Under the pieces are notes generated by a model, which ran no database searches, was not told the origin of the DNA, and worked only from the letters and a program-made list of their open reading frames with translations. A stretch of 64,000 nucleotides of DNA from Pseudonocardia halophobica (GTDB taxonomy: Bacteria > Actinomycetota > Actinomycetes > Mycobacteriales > Pseudonocardiaceae). This document shows, piece after piece, positions 34,576 through 42,281 of the stretch. Location: assembly GCF_027922425.1 (NCBI RefSeq), contig NZ_BSFQ01000002.1:124001-188000 (forward strand), given 5' to 3'. Position 1 is the stretch's first letter; the number at the start of each line of letters is the position of its first letter. The position numbers and the translations under genes are program-made.

Positions 34576-35549
34576 CGACGGGAACGGTCCTGCCCGGCCC
34601 CGTTCCGTCCGAACCCGTTCGGCACCCCGCCGACAGCCAGCCCGAGCCAGCGCTCGTCGAACCGGTCCCATGAGCGCATGGCGGGGCCGGCGTCGTGGCT
34701 CACCGGGAAGGTCATGACCTCGCACGGCGCCCGGAACCGTGCGAGGACCGCCTCCACGGTGGCGCGCGGCACCACGCGGTCGACCAGGCCGAGGCCGACC
34801 AGGGTCGGGCAGCCGACACGGGGTGCCAGCAGGGCGGTGTCGAAGTAGGCCAGAACTGCTTGCAGGTCGTCCTCGGGGTACTGCGGGTGCTGCTCGAGGA
34901 ACGAGGCGACCTCGGCGCCCGACCCGGCCTCGACGAGCAGCCGGCGGCCCTCCGTCCACCCGAAGGTGGGCACCCCCAGCACGAGCAGGTCGGCACGCGG
35001 CGCCACCGCCTCGGCCAGCAACGCCAGCCCGCCCGCGAGGCTGACCCCGTGGCTGACCGCGCGCAGCGTCGGAACCCCGAGGGCCGCGGCGATCTCGGTC
35101 GCCCGTACGTAGTCGCACACCGCACCACGCAGCACGGACGTCTCGGGCCGGCGCGCGCCCGTCAGCAGCCAGCCCGCCGGTGCCGGGGTCGGGACTGCCG
35201 CGCGGGATCGACCGAACCCACGGACGTCGAAGCCCACGACGTGGCAGCCCGCGCGGACCCACTCGAGCCGGGGGACGGCCCGCGACCGGTACCCATGGGC
35301 GTGGACGACCAGGGGCCGGGGTGCCGGGCCCTCCCAGCTGATCGCGTACCCGGAGATCGCCTGCCCGCCCCAGGACCGGAATTGCAGGTCGTGGGCGACC
35401 GTGCCGGCGCTCGGCGCGGGCCGCGGACTCCGGCGGAGGTCGGCGGGCACCTCGCGCAGCTGCGCAAGCGTTGCGGCCCAGAACGCGTCGAGGTCGGGGG
35501 GACGGCACGGAGCGTCGGCCTGCGCGAGCGCGCCCGCGTGTGCGCCCAT
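34536..35549 (-). CDS. alpha/beta-hydrolase of the acetyl xylan esterase (AXE1) type
   Basis: 337 residues. PPDLDAFWAATLAQLREVP is the family N-terminus; PLVVHAHGYRSRA gives the oxyanion region, VSHGVSLAGGLALL the nucleophile elbow (Ser in GVSLAG) and FPVSHDAG the likely catalytic His. Expected to hydrolyse short acyl esters in the cytoplasm; no signal peptide is seen. It converges on the acyltransferase gene and overlaps its 3' end by 40 bases. ATG 35549 is used. Confidence 0.78.
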   Translation of the reverse strand: MGAHAGALAQADAPCRPPDLDAFWAATLAQLREVPADLRRSPRPAPSAGTVAHDLQFRSWGGQAISGYAISWEGPAPRPLVVHAHGYRSRAVPRLEWVRAGCHVVGFDVRGFGRSRAAVPTPAPAGWLLTGARRPETSVLRGAVCDYVRATEIAAALGVPTLRAVSHGVSLAGGLALLAEAVAPRADLLVLGVPTFGWTEGRRLLVEAGSGAEVASFLEQHPQYPEDDLQAVLAYFDTALLAPRVGCPTLVGLGLVDRVVPRATVEAVLARFRAPCEVMTFPVSHDAGPAMRSWDRFDERWLGLAVGGVPNGFGRNGAGQDRSRRQRSAAASRTQPR

Positions 35550-36119
35550 GTCACGACCGGCCCTGCGTCGAGATCCTGGCGACGGCGCACATGGTGGTCG
35601 TCGACCGCTCGAGGTGACCGCATCGCTCGGACCGGAGGCGCTGCACGTCCGTCGCCGTGGTTCTGCTTCGCGCACAAGACGTCCTTCGGGCTCCATGCGA
35701 CAGGCGGGATGGCCCACCGGGCGCGGTCAGGAAGTGCCCGCGGGCGCAGGCGCCCACCCGACGCACCAACCCGCATCCAGCGCGTTCAGCCACGGCTGGT
35801 CTCCTACTCGTAGGCGGCAAGTGCCTCGCCAGCGGTGTCGTACCAGGCGTCGGGGGAGATGTCATGGCGTTCCGGCTCGGCGTGCACGCCGCGGGCGCGG
35901 TTCGAGACGATCACGCGGACGTCGCGAGAGCGCAGCGGGGCAACACCGGGCGATCTGCTCAGCAGTGCCGTAGGCCCCCGGTGCTCCGGCCCGACCGTCC
36001 GGCGTGCCAGGTCGGTGGTCCGGGGACCCGGGTCCTTAGGCACCTGCCGCCGATCCCGTCCGGAGGCCACCGTGGACGGTGGTAGTTCGCGGTGGACGCC
36101 TCGGAACCAGGAGGACGTG
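35550..36119. other. 570-base spacer with a possible small ORF and a DevR-like dyad
   Basis: No clear gene of normal size. On the - strand 35804-35914 encodes a 36-residue frame (start MIVSNRARGVHAEPERHD, end AGEALAAYE) with normal GC-rich third positions; it may be a small protein or the relic of a longer one. The palindrome GGACCCGGGTCC (36024-36035) lies 85 bases before the CBS gene. Confidence 0.4.
36022..36037 (+). promoter_or_regulatory. DevR/DosR-like dyad before the CBS-USP operon
   Basis: GGGGACCCGGGTCCTT contains GGGAC-N4-GTCC, the half-site spacing of mycobacterial DosR boxes, and a perfect 12-base palindrome at 36024-36035. It matches the streptomycete consensus poorly (8 of 16). 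Confidence 0.45.
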
Positions 36120-36560
36120 ATGAAGGTTCGCGATGCCGTAGACGCGTCGGTCACGACGCTGCGGCCCGACACGCCCCTGCAGGCAGCGGCGTCCATCCTT
36201 GCGTCCCACGGTCAGTGTGCGGCGCCGGTGGTCGACGACGAGGGGCGCCTCGTCGGCGTCGTGGGGGAGGCCGACCTGACGCGCGGGCGGCTCCCGCCCG
36301 GCAGTTGGACGATCGAGATCGACCCGGAGTGCGTGGTCGCCGCGGTGATGACGCACCGACCCGCGTCCGCTCGTCCGAGCGACGACCTTGCCGATGTGGC
36401 CGACGAGATGCTGAAGAAGGGGTTGCCTGCGATGCCGGTGGTGGACGGGGAGGACGTGGTCGGGATGGTGACGAGGCAGGACGTCCTGCGCCTCGTCACC
36501 GAACGCCGACCGTCGTCCGAGCAGACCCTGGGCGGGATGCGTCGGGACGGCCGGCCATGA
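36120..36560 (+). CDS. CBS-domain pair protein (Hrp1/Rv2626c-like)
   Basis: 146 residues made of two CBS repeats: VRDAVDASVTTLRPDTPLQA through DDEGRLVGVVGEADLTRG, and VVAAVMTHRPASARPSDDLA through VVDGEDVVGMVTRQDVLRLV. Stand-alone CBS pairs sense adenosine ligands. Size and context recall Rv2626c (Hrp1) of the mycobacterial DosR regulon. AGGAGG is well placed for ATG 36120. The stop overlaps the USP start by 4 bases. Confidence 0.85.
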   Translation: MKVRDAVDASVTTLRPDTPLQAAASILASHGQCAAPVVDDEGRLVGVVGEADLTRGRLPPGSWTIEIDPECVVAAVMTHRPASARPSDDLADVADEMLKKGLPAMPVVDGEDVVGMVTRQDVLRLVTERRPSSEQTLGGMRRDGRP

Positions 36561-37021
36561 CCGAGGCAGATCGCGAGGCGGGCGGAGCCGGACGGGGGCG
36601 TGGTGAGATCGTCGTGGGCGTCGACGGATCGCCGTCGTCGCTCGAGGCCCTGCGTTGGGCGGTGCGGCAGTCCGAACTGACCGGCGCGCCGGTACGCGCG
36701 GTCATCACCTGGTCGATTCCGGTGCACTATGCGCCGATGGCCGTGTCCCAGGCCTGGAGCGACTGGCCGGAGCGCGCCCGCCAGACGCTGGAGGACGCCG
36801 TCCGGGCCGCGCTGCCGCCCGAGCAGGTGCAGGCCGTGACCACCGAGGTCGCCGAGGGCAACGCCTCCGCACTGCTGCTCGAGGCGGCGAAGGACGCCGA
36901 GCTGGTGGTCGTCGGCAGTCGTGGGCACGGGGGCTTCGTCGGCCTGCTGCTGGGCTCGACCGCCCAGCACGTGACGACGCACGCCCGCTGCCCCGTACTC
37001 GTGGTGCACGAGCCCACCTGA
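36557..37021 (+). CDS. universal stress protein, single domain
   Basis: 154 residues. IVVGVDGSPSSLEALRWAV begins the UspA fold, and GSRGHGGFVGLLLGST is the ATP-binding G-2x-G-9x-G-S/T motif, so it is probably an ATP-binding Usp like Rv2623. It is co-translated with the CBS protein. First of four Usp genes in the window. Confidence 0.92.
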   Translation: MTEADREAGGAGRGRGEIVVGVDGSPSSLEALRWAVRQSELTGAPVRAVITWSIPVHYAPMAVSQAWSDWPERARQTLEDAVRAALPPEQVQAVTTEVAEGNASALLLEAAKDAELVVVGSRGHGGFVGLLLGSTAQHVTTHARCPVLVVHEPT

Positions 37022-37031
37022 GCTCGTGGGG

Positions 37032-37637
37032 TCACCGCCCCTCGGCGTCGGCCTTGATGAGCTGCAACATCCGCGCTGTGATGAGGTGGGCACCCGGTCC
37101 GATCAGCGTCCAGTAGCGGCGGAACCGGCGGCGGGCCGCGGCGTCGGTGAGCGTGACGCGCGTCTCGAGCGCGAGGATCGAACCGTGCCCGTAGGGAAGG
37201 ACGATGTAGCTCATCACGACCTTGCCGAACCCCGGCCGGTCGAAGGAGGCGAAATCCTCGGCGGTGACCCGGATCAGACCGGCGTCCCGCTCCCAGAACG
37301 CGCCGACCAGGCCGAGCACCTTCTCCACGCCCTGCTCCTCGGCAAGGGGTGTCCACATCGCGGTGAATCGGTCGTAGTCGCCGGACGCCGTCGGCTGCTC
37401 ACCCCGCCGACGACGTCGGATACGGTCGGGCAGTAGGCGGGCGGCACTGACGGCGGCGACGAGCCGATCCCGGCCGAGATCGAGTCGGTCGATCGCGCGG
37501 AAGGTCACGTCGGTGGGCGCGTCGACCACGACGTTCTGGACCATGCGGACGTCGTGGACCGGAACGAGCCGGTCGATCGCGAGCTCTCGGGGCGGCGCGG
37601 GAACCGATCCGCCCGTCCCGCTGTCGGTGGTCGTCAC
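37032..37637 (-). CDS. SRPBCC/polyketide-cyclase-like protein
   Basis: 201 residues. VQNVVVDAPTDVTFRAIDRL starts a START/SRPBCC-type lipid- or hydrophobe-binding fold, and YIVLPYGHGSILALETRVTL with RRFRRYWTLIGPGAHLITAR forms its second half. Ligand unknown. It is the last gene of a three-gene operon after the FAD monooxygenase, 12 bases away, so it may bind that enzyme's substrate or product. GTG 37637 is the start. Confidence 0.7.
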   Translation of the reverse strand: MTTTDSGTGGSVPAPPRELAIDRLVPVHDVRMVQNVVVDAPTDVTFRAIDRLDLGRDRLVAAVSAARLLPDRIRRRRRGEQPTASGDYDRFTAMWTPLAEEQGVEKVLGLVGAFWERDAGLIRVTAEDFASFDRPGFGKVVMSYIVLPYGHGSILALETRVTLTDAAARRRFRRYWTLIGPGAHLITARMLQLIKADAEGR

Positions 37638-37649
37638 AGGTGCTCCTCG

Positions 37650-39206
37650 CTATTCCTCGCTCGTACTGGCCACGGGTGCTCCGACCCGACCCAGCCAGCG
37701 GCGGAGAGCGATGTCGGGCGCACCGCGGTATCCGATGTGGCCGTCGGGGCGGACGACGAGGGCGCCGGTCCACGGCGCGCGGGTCAGTCGGTGCACGTGC
37801 ACGGGCGGGGCCGCCACCGGCGCGTCCGGGACCGGCAGATCGCCGGACAGCAGGACGTGCAAGCCGGGCCGGGCGATCAGCTCGTGCAGCCGCACGTCGC
37901 GGCCGCCGGCCGTGACAGTGGCGTCGGGCAGCCGGTCCCCGGAACGCGGTCCGCCGGTGTGAGCAGCCGCCGCCTCGACGGAGATCGGGCTGCGACGGTA
38001 GTTCTCGCCGAAACGTGCGAGCAGCCGGACGATCTCGGTGAGGGGCCATCGCCGGCGCAGGGCGACCGGCACGGCCGGCGCGGCGAGCGGGGCGAGCGTG
38101 CCGCGGACGAACGACGCCAGGGGGTTCGCCGAGGCCTCGGCCCAGAACACCAGGTGCGTGAGGGCGAGCACGTGGCGGGCCACCGGCCGTCGCTCCCGGT
38201 CGTAGGAGTCGAGCAGCTCCTCGGGTGTGGTGCTCGCGGCGGCGAGGGCGAGCTTCCACCCGAGGTTGGCCGCGTCCTGGATACCGGTGTTCATGCCTTG
38301 TGCGGCGGCGGGGGAGTGGGTGTGCGCGGCGTCGCCGGCGAGGAACAGGGGGCCGCGTCGGTATGTGGCGGCCAGCCGATGCTGAACTCGCACCCGGCTG
38401 GACCAGCCGACCCCACGGATGCGTGCCGGCAGTCCGGCTTCGTCGAGCAGGTGCTGCAACTCGCTCCGGTCGACCGGTGGTCCGGGCTGCCCGAACGCGA
38501 GTGCCGGGTCGGTACAGGGTCGGGTGGCCAGCAGCCGCCACGTCGCGCACTCGCCCAGGGCGAACACGAACAGCAGCCCGCGGCGCCCGGCGACCACGTG
38601 GGCGACGCCCGGAGCGAGGTCGCCGTCGAGTTCGAGGTCGGCCAGCACGATCTCCGGGTGGTAGCCGGCGCCGTACCAGCCGATGCCGGCGACTCGGCGG
38701 ACCGTGCTGTCGGCGCCGTCGCAGCCGGCGACCCACCGGTACCACCCGCGTTCGGAGCCGTCGGGCCCGTGCAGCATGACGTGCGCCCCGACTCCGCCGC
38801 CGTCGGAGATGCCGATGAGTTCGGTGCCGCGCTGCACCTGCACCCCGCGCTCGCCGAGTGCCCGATCGAGCACCGCCTCGACGTCGGCCTGCCGTAGCAG
38901 CGTCAGGTGCGGATAGGCGGTGTCCGGCAGGTCGATCCGGCCGAGCCGCACGGGCACGACCCGCCGACCCAGGTGTAGCTGCGCGGCGGGAGCGGTGTCC
39001 GCTCGTGCAAGGAGATCGTCCACGACCCCGAGCGGTCGGAGCACCTCCAGGGTGCGCGGGTGCACGATGAGTGCCCGGGACGGCCGGAAGACCGACGGCC
39101 GGCGCTCCACCACCCGGACATGGGCACCGTGTGCCTGCGCCTGGAGAGCCAGCGCCAGGCCGGTCGGTCCGGCGCCGACCACGAGAACGTGCGGTCGTGG
39201 AGTCAC
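37650..39206 (-). CDS. FAD-dependent aromatic monooxygenase (PHBH fold)
   Basis: 518 residues. VLVVGAGPTGLALALQAQAH is the FAD dinucleotide fold, WVAGCDGADSTVRRVAGI the DG motif, and LFLAGDAAHTHSPAAAQGMN the GD motif; the C-terminal thioredoxin-like extension (DRLPDATVTAGGRDVRLHEL) marks the phenol/resorcinol hydroxylase or polyketide-oxygenase group. It would hydroxylate an aromatic or quinone compound with NAD(P)H and O2. GTG 39206 overlaps the upstream stop by 4 bases. Confidence 0.85.
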   Translation of the reverse strand: MTPRPHVLVVGAGPTGLALALQAQAHGAHVRVVERRPSVFRPSRALIVHPRTLEVLRPLGVVDDLLARADTAPAAQLHLGRRVVPVRLGRIDLPDTAYPHLTLLRQADVEAVLDRALGERGVQVQRGTELIGISDGGGVGAHVMLHGPDGSERGWYRWVAGCDGADSTVRRVAGIGWYGAGYHPEIVLADLELDGDLAPGVAHVVAGRRGLLFVFALGECATWRLLATRPCTDPALAFGQPGPPVDRSELQHLLDEAGLPARIRGVGWSSRVRVQHRLAATYRRGPLFLAGDAAHTHSPAAAQGMNTGIQDAANLGWKLALAAASTTPEELLDSYDRERRPVARHVLALTHLVFWAEASANPLASFVRGTLAPLAAPAVPVALRRRWPLTEIVRLLARFGENYRRSPISVEAAAAHTGGPRSGDRLPDATVTAGGRDVRLHELIARPGLHVLLSGDLPVPDAPVAAPPVHVHRLTRAPWTGALVVRPDGHIGYRGAPDIALRRWLGRVGAPVASTSEE

Positions 39207-39781
39207 GCGACCGCGACCGGGCGCCACCACTGCGCCTCTGTGTCGCCGGTCGCCACCCGGCCAGCCACCGAAGGGTCCTGCAGCAGCTCGTCGCGCCGCA
39301 GCCCCGGCAGCACCTGGTAATGGATCGAGCCGCGCACGCACACCAGCGCGAGCACCCACCACAGGGCGCGTGCGTAGGCCTCGGCGAGCGCCGGGTCGTC
39401 CCATTCGTAGAGACCGCGGTAGACGCCCTGCTCGTCGTGGGCCAGCCACAGCTTCGACACGTACCCGGGGAACCCCACGAACAGCGGCGTGTTGAGGATG
39501 CTCTCGATCCGGAAGGCGGCGTGTGCGAGGCGGCCGCGCACAGCCCGGAGCCGGAACTCGACCACGAGCACGCTCGGATCCTCCGGTCCCGGGCGGTCCA
39601 CCACCGTCTCGCGGTACACGCGGGCCGAGGTGCCGTCGGCGAACCGCAGGCGCATGCCCACGTGGCCCCGGGGTAGGTGGACCCGGCGGCGGCCGAGCAA
39701 CACCGCGGTGATCGCGGCGCACCGGGCCAGTGCGCGAACGGCGCAGGCCACCGGGAGGGGCTCGTGCTCGCTTGCCGTCAC
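39203..39781 (-). CDS. uncharacterised protein, paralogue of 54890-55447
   Basis: 192 residues. Shared with the protein at 54890: a YRETVVDRPGPEDP-type segment, VLVVEFRLRAVRGR, TPLFVGFPGYVSKLWLAHD, GVYRGLYEWD and VLALVCVRGSIHYQVL. The last part looks like a ligand-binding alpha+beta barrel. No catalytic motif is recognised. It is the first gene of the operon with the monooxygenase and SRPBCC genes. GAGGAG precedes GTG 39781. Confidence 0.65.
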   Translation of the reverse strand: MTASEHEPLPVACAVRALARCAAITAVLLGRRRVHLPRGHVGMRLRFADGTSARVYRETVVDRPGPEDPSVLVVEFRLRAVRGRLAHAAFRIESILNTPLFVGFPGYVSKLWLAHDEQGVYRGLYEWDDPALAEAYARALWWVLALVCVRGSIHYQVLPGLRRDELLQDPSVAGRVATGDTEAQWWRPVAVA

Positions 39782-39833
39782 GATGTCGGTCTCCTCGTCC
39801 TTCCGCCGGGTGTCGCCACTACCCGGGCAGCCT

Positions 39834-39845
39834 GTCCGGCCGGAC
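39834..39845. promoter_or_regulatory. palindrome GTCCGGCCGGAC
   Basis: A perfect 12-base palindrome 53 bases upstream of the operon at 39781. It may be a regulator site, but GC-rich palindromes of this length do occur by chance. Confidence 0.3.
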
Positions 39846-39962
39846 CGGGACGACGGCAGGGACGAATGGCAGGGATGCGCAGGTCGCTTCGCCCGTGCTG
39901 CGGCCGCCCCCGGTAGCCGCGTCCGGGACATCGGCGTGTACGACTCACGCCCGCCCCGGGTT

Positions 39963-39978
39963 CGGGACGTTGGGCCCT
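39963..39978. promoter_or_regulatory. DevR/DosR-like box
   Basis: CGGGACGTTGGGCCCT matches 12 of 16 positions of the remembered OsdR consensus and is close to the mycobacterial DosR form; it is preceded by TT. It lies in the divergent region between the operon at 39781 (-) and the small ORF at 40014 (+). Confidence 0.58.
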
Positions 39979-40013
39979 GCTCGGCGTCCGAGGCACGGAC
40001 GACGGTGGGCAGC

Positions 40014-40100
40014 ATGAACGGTCTCTCGTTCCTGATCCCGGACGCGGGCGCTATCACCGCCCCGACCGTCCGCCGGCAGTCGACCGGGGCGCTCCGGTGA
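40014..40100 (+). CDS. possible 28-residue leader peptide
   Basis: The frame starts at ATG 40014 (MNGLSFLIPDAGAITAPTVR) and ends in a TGA that overlaps the GTG start of the next gene by 4 bases. Position right behind a DevR-like box, and translational coupling to the next gene, suggest a real leader ORF. No homologue is recognised, so confidence is low. Confidence 0.35.
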   Translation: MNGLSFLIPDAGAITAPTVRRQSTGALR

Positions 40101-40906
40101 GCCGCTCGGCGGGGCCGAGCACGCTGCTGGAAGCGGCGCTGAATCTTGCCCGGTTCCATCAACAGCACGAGCGCTTCTACAGCACATCTCCGTTGGAGAC
40201 CGCGCTGCGGCTGCACCGACACGCCCGCGCCCTGTCGGCGCTGGCCGACCGGTGGGCCATCGCCGAGCCGTCCGTCCGTCGGGGCCCGAACCCGTTCGCG
40301 GGCGCCAACGACCTCAACAGCGAGGCGGCGACTGCGCTCGACGGTGTGCTGTTCATGGAGGGCGAGGGGCGCCCGGCCGAGATCACCGCGATGATCCGCG
40401 AACTCCGTTCGCAGGCCGACGCCTTCACCGAGGGCGGCGAGTGGCTGGCGAATGCCATGCGGGCCTCCTGGGAGACGGCTGCGTCGATGCTGGCGTTCGA
40501 CGGGCTGGCCGAGGTGATGGGCGAGCGACACCGGATCATCAGCAACGACTGGCTGGCCGCGCACATGCAGTCGTTGATCGGGATCTTGCTGGCCCGCGCC
40601 GCCGACATGCTCGAGGGCGTGGACCTCGACCCCGCCGCTCTGCGTGCCGACCTCGGCGGTTCCCGGACGGGGGCGGCCCGGCTGTACGCCATCGCCGAGA
40701 TCATTTCGCGGGCGGCCGACCTGTGCTGTGAATCGGCTGGTCTGGTGCACGACAACGAGCGTCGGTGGCGAGTGTGCCGGCACCGGACTCAGCAGCTGAT
40801 GGAAGCAATGGGCGTCGATGCCGCGGTCATCGGGACCGCAGCCGGCGGAGGCGGGAAGGAGCCGGGCGCGAGCGAGGATCCGCCGGGTCGGACGAACCCG
40901 CGCTGA
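40097..40906 (+). CDS. uncharacterised alpha-helical protein
   Basis: 269 residues, not recognised. It is mostly helical and soluble: LLEAALNLARFHQQHERFYS, the ETALRLHRHARALSALADRW helix, then SWETAASMLAFDGLAEVMGE. It may be a helical-bundle sensor or scaffold protein. No signal peptide or membrane segment. Its 3' end overlaps the convergent Ddn-family gene by 80 bases. The upstream DevR-like box places it in the putative hypoxia regulon. Confidence 0.6.
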   Translation: MSRSAGPSTLLEAALNLARFHQQHERFYSTSPLETALRLHRHARALSALADRWAIAEPSVRRGPNPFAGANDLNSEAATALDGVLFMEGEGRPAEITAMIRELRSQADAFTEGGEWLANAMRASWETAASMLAFDGLAEVMGERHRIISNDWLAAHMQSLIGILLARAADMLEGVDLDPAALRADLGGSRTGAARLYAIAEIISRAADLCCESAGLVHDNERRWRVCRHRTQQLMEAMGVDAAVIGTAAGGGGKEPGASEDPPGRTNPR

Positions 40907-41471
40907 GGACGTGCGCTGACCGCTCTCGACCAGGCGGAGCCTGTGGTGCGGGTGGCTCGGTCGGCCGGAAGGCGACGAACGGGTGGGTGCGGACGAACTC
41001 CCGCAACGGGCCGTCGTCGCGCAGGTTCCCCCAGCCGAGAACGGTGCTGATCAGGCGCATCCGGCGCGGGTGCGCACGGCGGAACTGCATAGCGACGTCG
41101 AACGCCTCCTCCTCGGTGAGGAACCGCTGTTGCGGGGTGAACGTGCGCCCGCCCAACTGAACCTGGGTGGCGGGCTCCGCTCGCAGGTTGCGGTACCACT
41201 CCGTCTGCGGACCCCAGCCGGCACAGATCACCGCCTCGCCGCTGGCCTCGACGTAGCGCAACACCATCGCGACCGCCTGGTGCGGGAGTCTCGTCCGGCG
41301 CCCGACATGGGTGAACGCCAAGAAGGTGCGGCCCAGTGCCGGCCCGGCGTTGTGCCGGTAGGCCTTCAGCGGCAGCCGGAAGATCGCGACCGCCAGGCGG
41401 CCGGGCTGCCGGCGCAGTCCGAGCAGATGCCGGTCGTGGCCAGGAGACCGGGAAGTTCTCGACTCGCTCAC
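40827..41471 (-). CDS. nitroreductase-family deazaflavin (F420)-dependent oxidoreductase (Ddn-like)
   Basis: 214 residues. Core features of the Ddn/FDOR-A split barrel are LGRTFLAFTHVGRRTRLPHQ, VLRYVEASGEAVICAGWGP, TEWYRNLRAEPATQVQLGGR and TPQQRFLTEEEAF. Members use F420H2 to reduce quinones or other acceptors at the membrane. The tail beyond residue about 165 is low-complexity and is the part overlapped by the convergent gene at 40097. GTG 41471 is chosen; a DevR-like box lies about 120 bases upstream. Confidence 0.83.
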   Translation of the reverse strand: MSESRTSRSPGHDRHLLGLRRQPGRLAVAIFRLPLKAYRHNAGPALGRTFLAFTHVGRRTRLPHQAVAMVLRYVEASGEAVICAGWGPQTEWYRNLRAEPATQVQLGGRTFTPQQRFLTEEEAFDVAMQFRRAHPRRMRLISTVLGWGNLRDDGPLREFVRTHPFVAFRPTEPPAPQAPPGRERSAHVLSAGSSDPADPRSRPAPSRLRRLRSR

Positions 41472-41593
41472 GGTCCGCACCTCCGCAGAAGGTCTCGGCG
41501 CAGTGCACGGTGCTGGAGGCAGCGAACGACGGCGATCGACCGATCGCCAGTGGCTATGGTCCTGGCGATCCCGGGCAGGACGCAGCTGCCGTT

Positions 41594-41609
41594 CGGACCG
41601 ATCGGCTCC
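41594..41609. promoter_or_regulatory. DevR/DosR-like box
   Basis: CGGACCGATCGGCTCC matches 12 of 16 positions of the remembered OsdR consensus, with the core CCGATCGGC intact. It lies in the divergent region between the Ddn-like gene (-) and the flavodoxin gene (+). Confidence 0.55.
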
Positions 41610-41715
41610 GACGCGTCCTTCGTCTCCGGGATGAAGGTCATTCGCCTGTTGGGGATGGCCCGGGCGGTTCCTAGCGTGGAAGGCGTCAGCAAGGCCGGTG
41701 AGCGAGGTGATGAGC

Positions 41716-42252
41716 ATGGAACGTGCCCTGGTGGTCTACGAGTCGGTGTTCGGCGACGCCCGCGCGATCGCGCACGCAGTCGGCGACGGGCTGTCGGCGT
41801 TCCTGGAAGCGACCGCGGTCGCCGCCGCCGAGGCCCCGCCCGAGCTCGGCCCCGACGTCCGGCTCCTCGTCGTCGGCGGCCCCAATCACGCCTTCGGTAT
41901 GCCGCGGCCCTCCACCCGGGAGGGCGCGGTGTCGCAGCACGGTGCCGTCATCCCCGACCTCGCCACGGGCCTGCACGAGTGGCTGGAGGCGGTCCGGGTC
42001 CCTCCCGGCCGGCTCGCTGCCGCCGCGTTCGATACGCGCACCAGCGGACACCGGATCCTGGTGAAGATGGATCATGCCGCGCGGACGGAGGAGAAGCTCC
42101 TCGGGAAGCTCGGAGCGGTGATCCTCGCGCCTGCCCAGCACTTCTTCGTCGCCGACACCAAGGGGCCGTTGATCGACGGCGAGGAGGACCGTGCACGCGC
42201 CTGGGGCCGGACGCTGGGAGAGCTGGCTGCCGCCCGCGCCGACAGCCGGTGA
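41716..42252 (+). CDS. flavodoxin family protein
   Basis: 178 residues. ALVVYESVFGDARAIAHAVG forms the first strand and an altered phosphate-binding loop (SVFGDA in place of TxTGxT); LLVVGGPNHAFGMPRPST is the 50s-loop region. The altered loop leaves FMN binding likely but unproven. It may serve as an electron carrier or quinone reductase partner. ATG 41716 is best spaced from GAGG at 41704-41707; ATG 41710 and GTG 41698 are in frame upstream. Confidence 0.8.
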   Translation: MERALVVYESVFGDARAIAHAVGDGLSAFLEATAVAAAEAPPELGPDVRLLVVGGPNHAFGMPRPSTREGAVSQHGAVIPDLATGLHEWLEAVRVPPGRLAAAAFDTRTSGHRILVKMDHAARTEEKLLGKLGAVILAPAQHFFVADTKGPLIDGEEDRARAWGRTLGELAAARADSR

Positions 42253-42281
42253 GTCGGCCTGCCGTCGCCGCTCACCGGCGC

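Noticed and set aside
35549..35564. DevR-like box TGTCACGACCGGCCCT (11 of 16) at the AXE1-type hydrolase start
   Set aside because: It covers the start codon itself and its left half is poor, so it is more likely a chance match.
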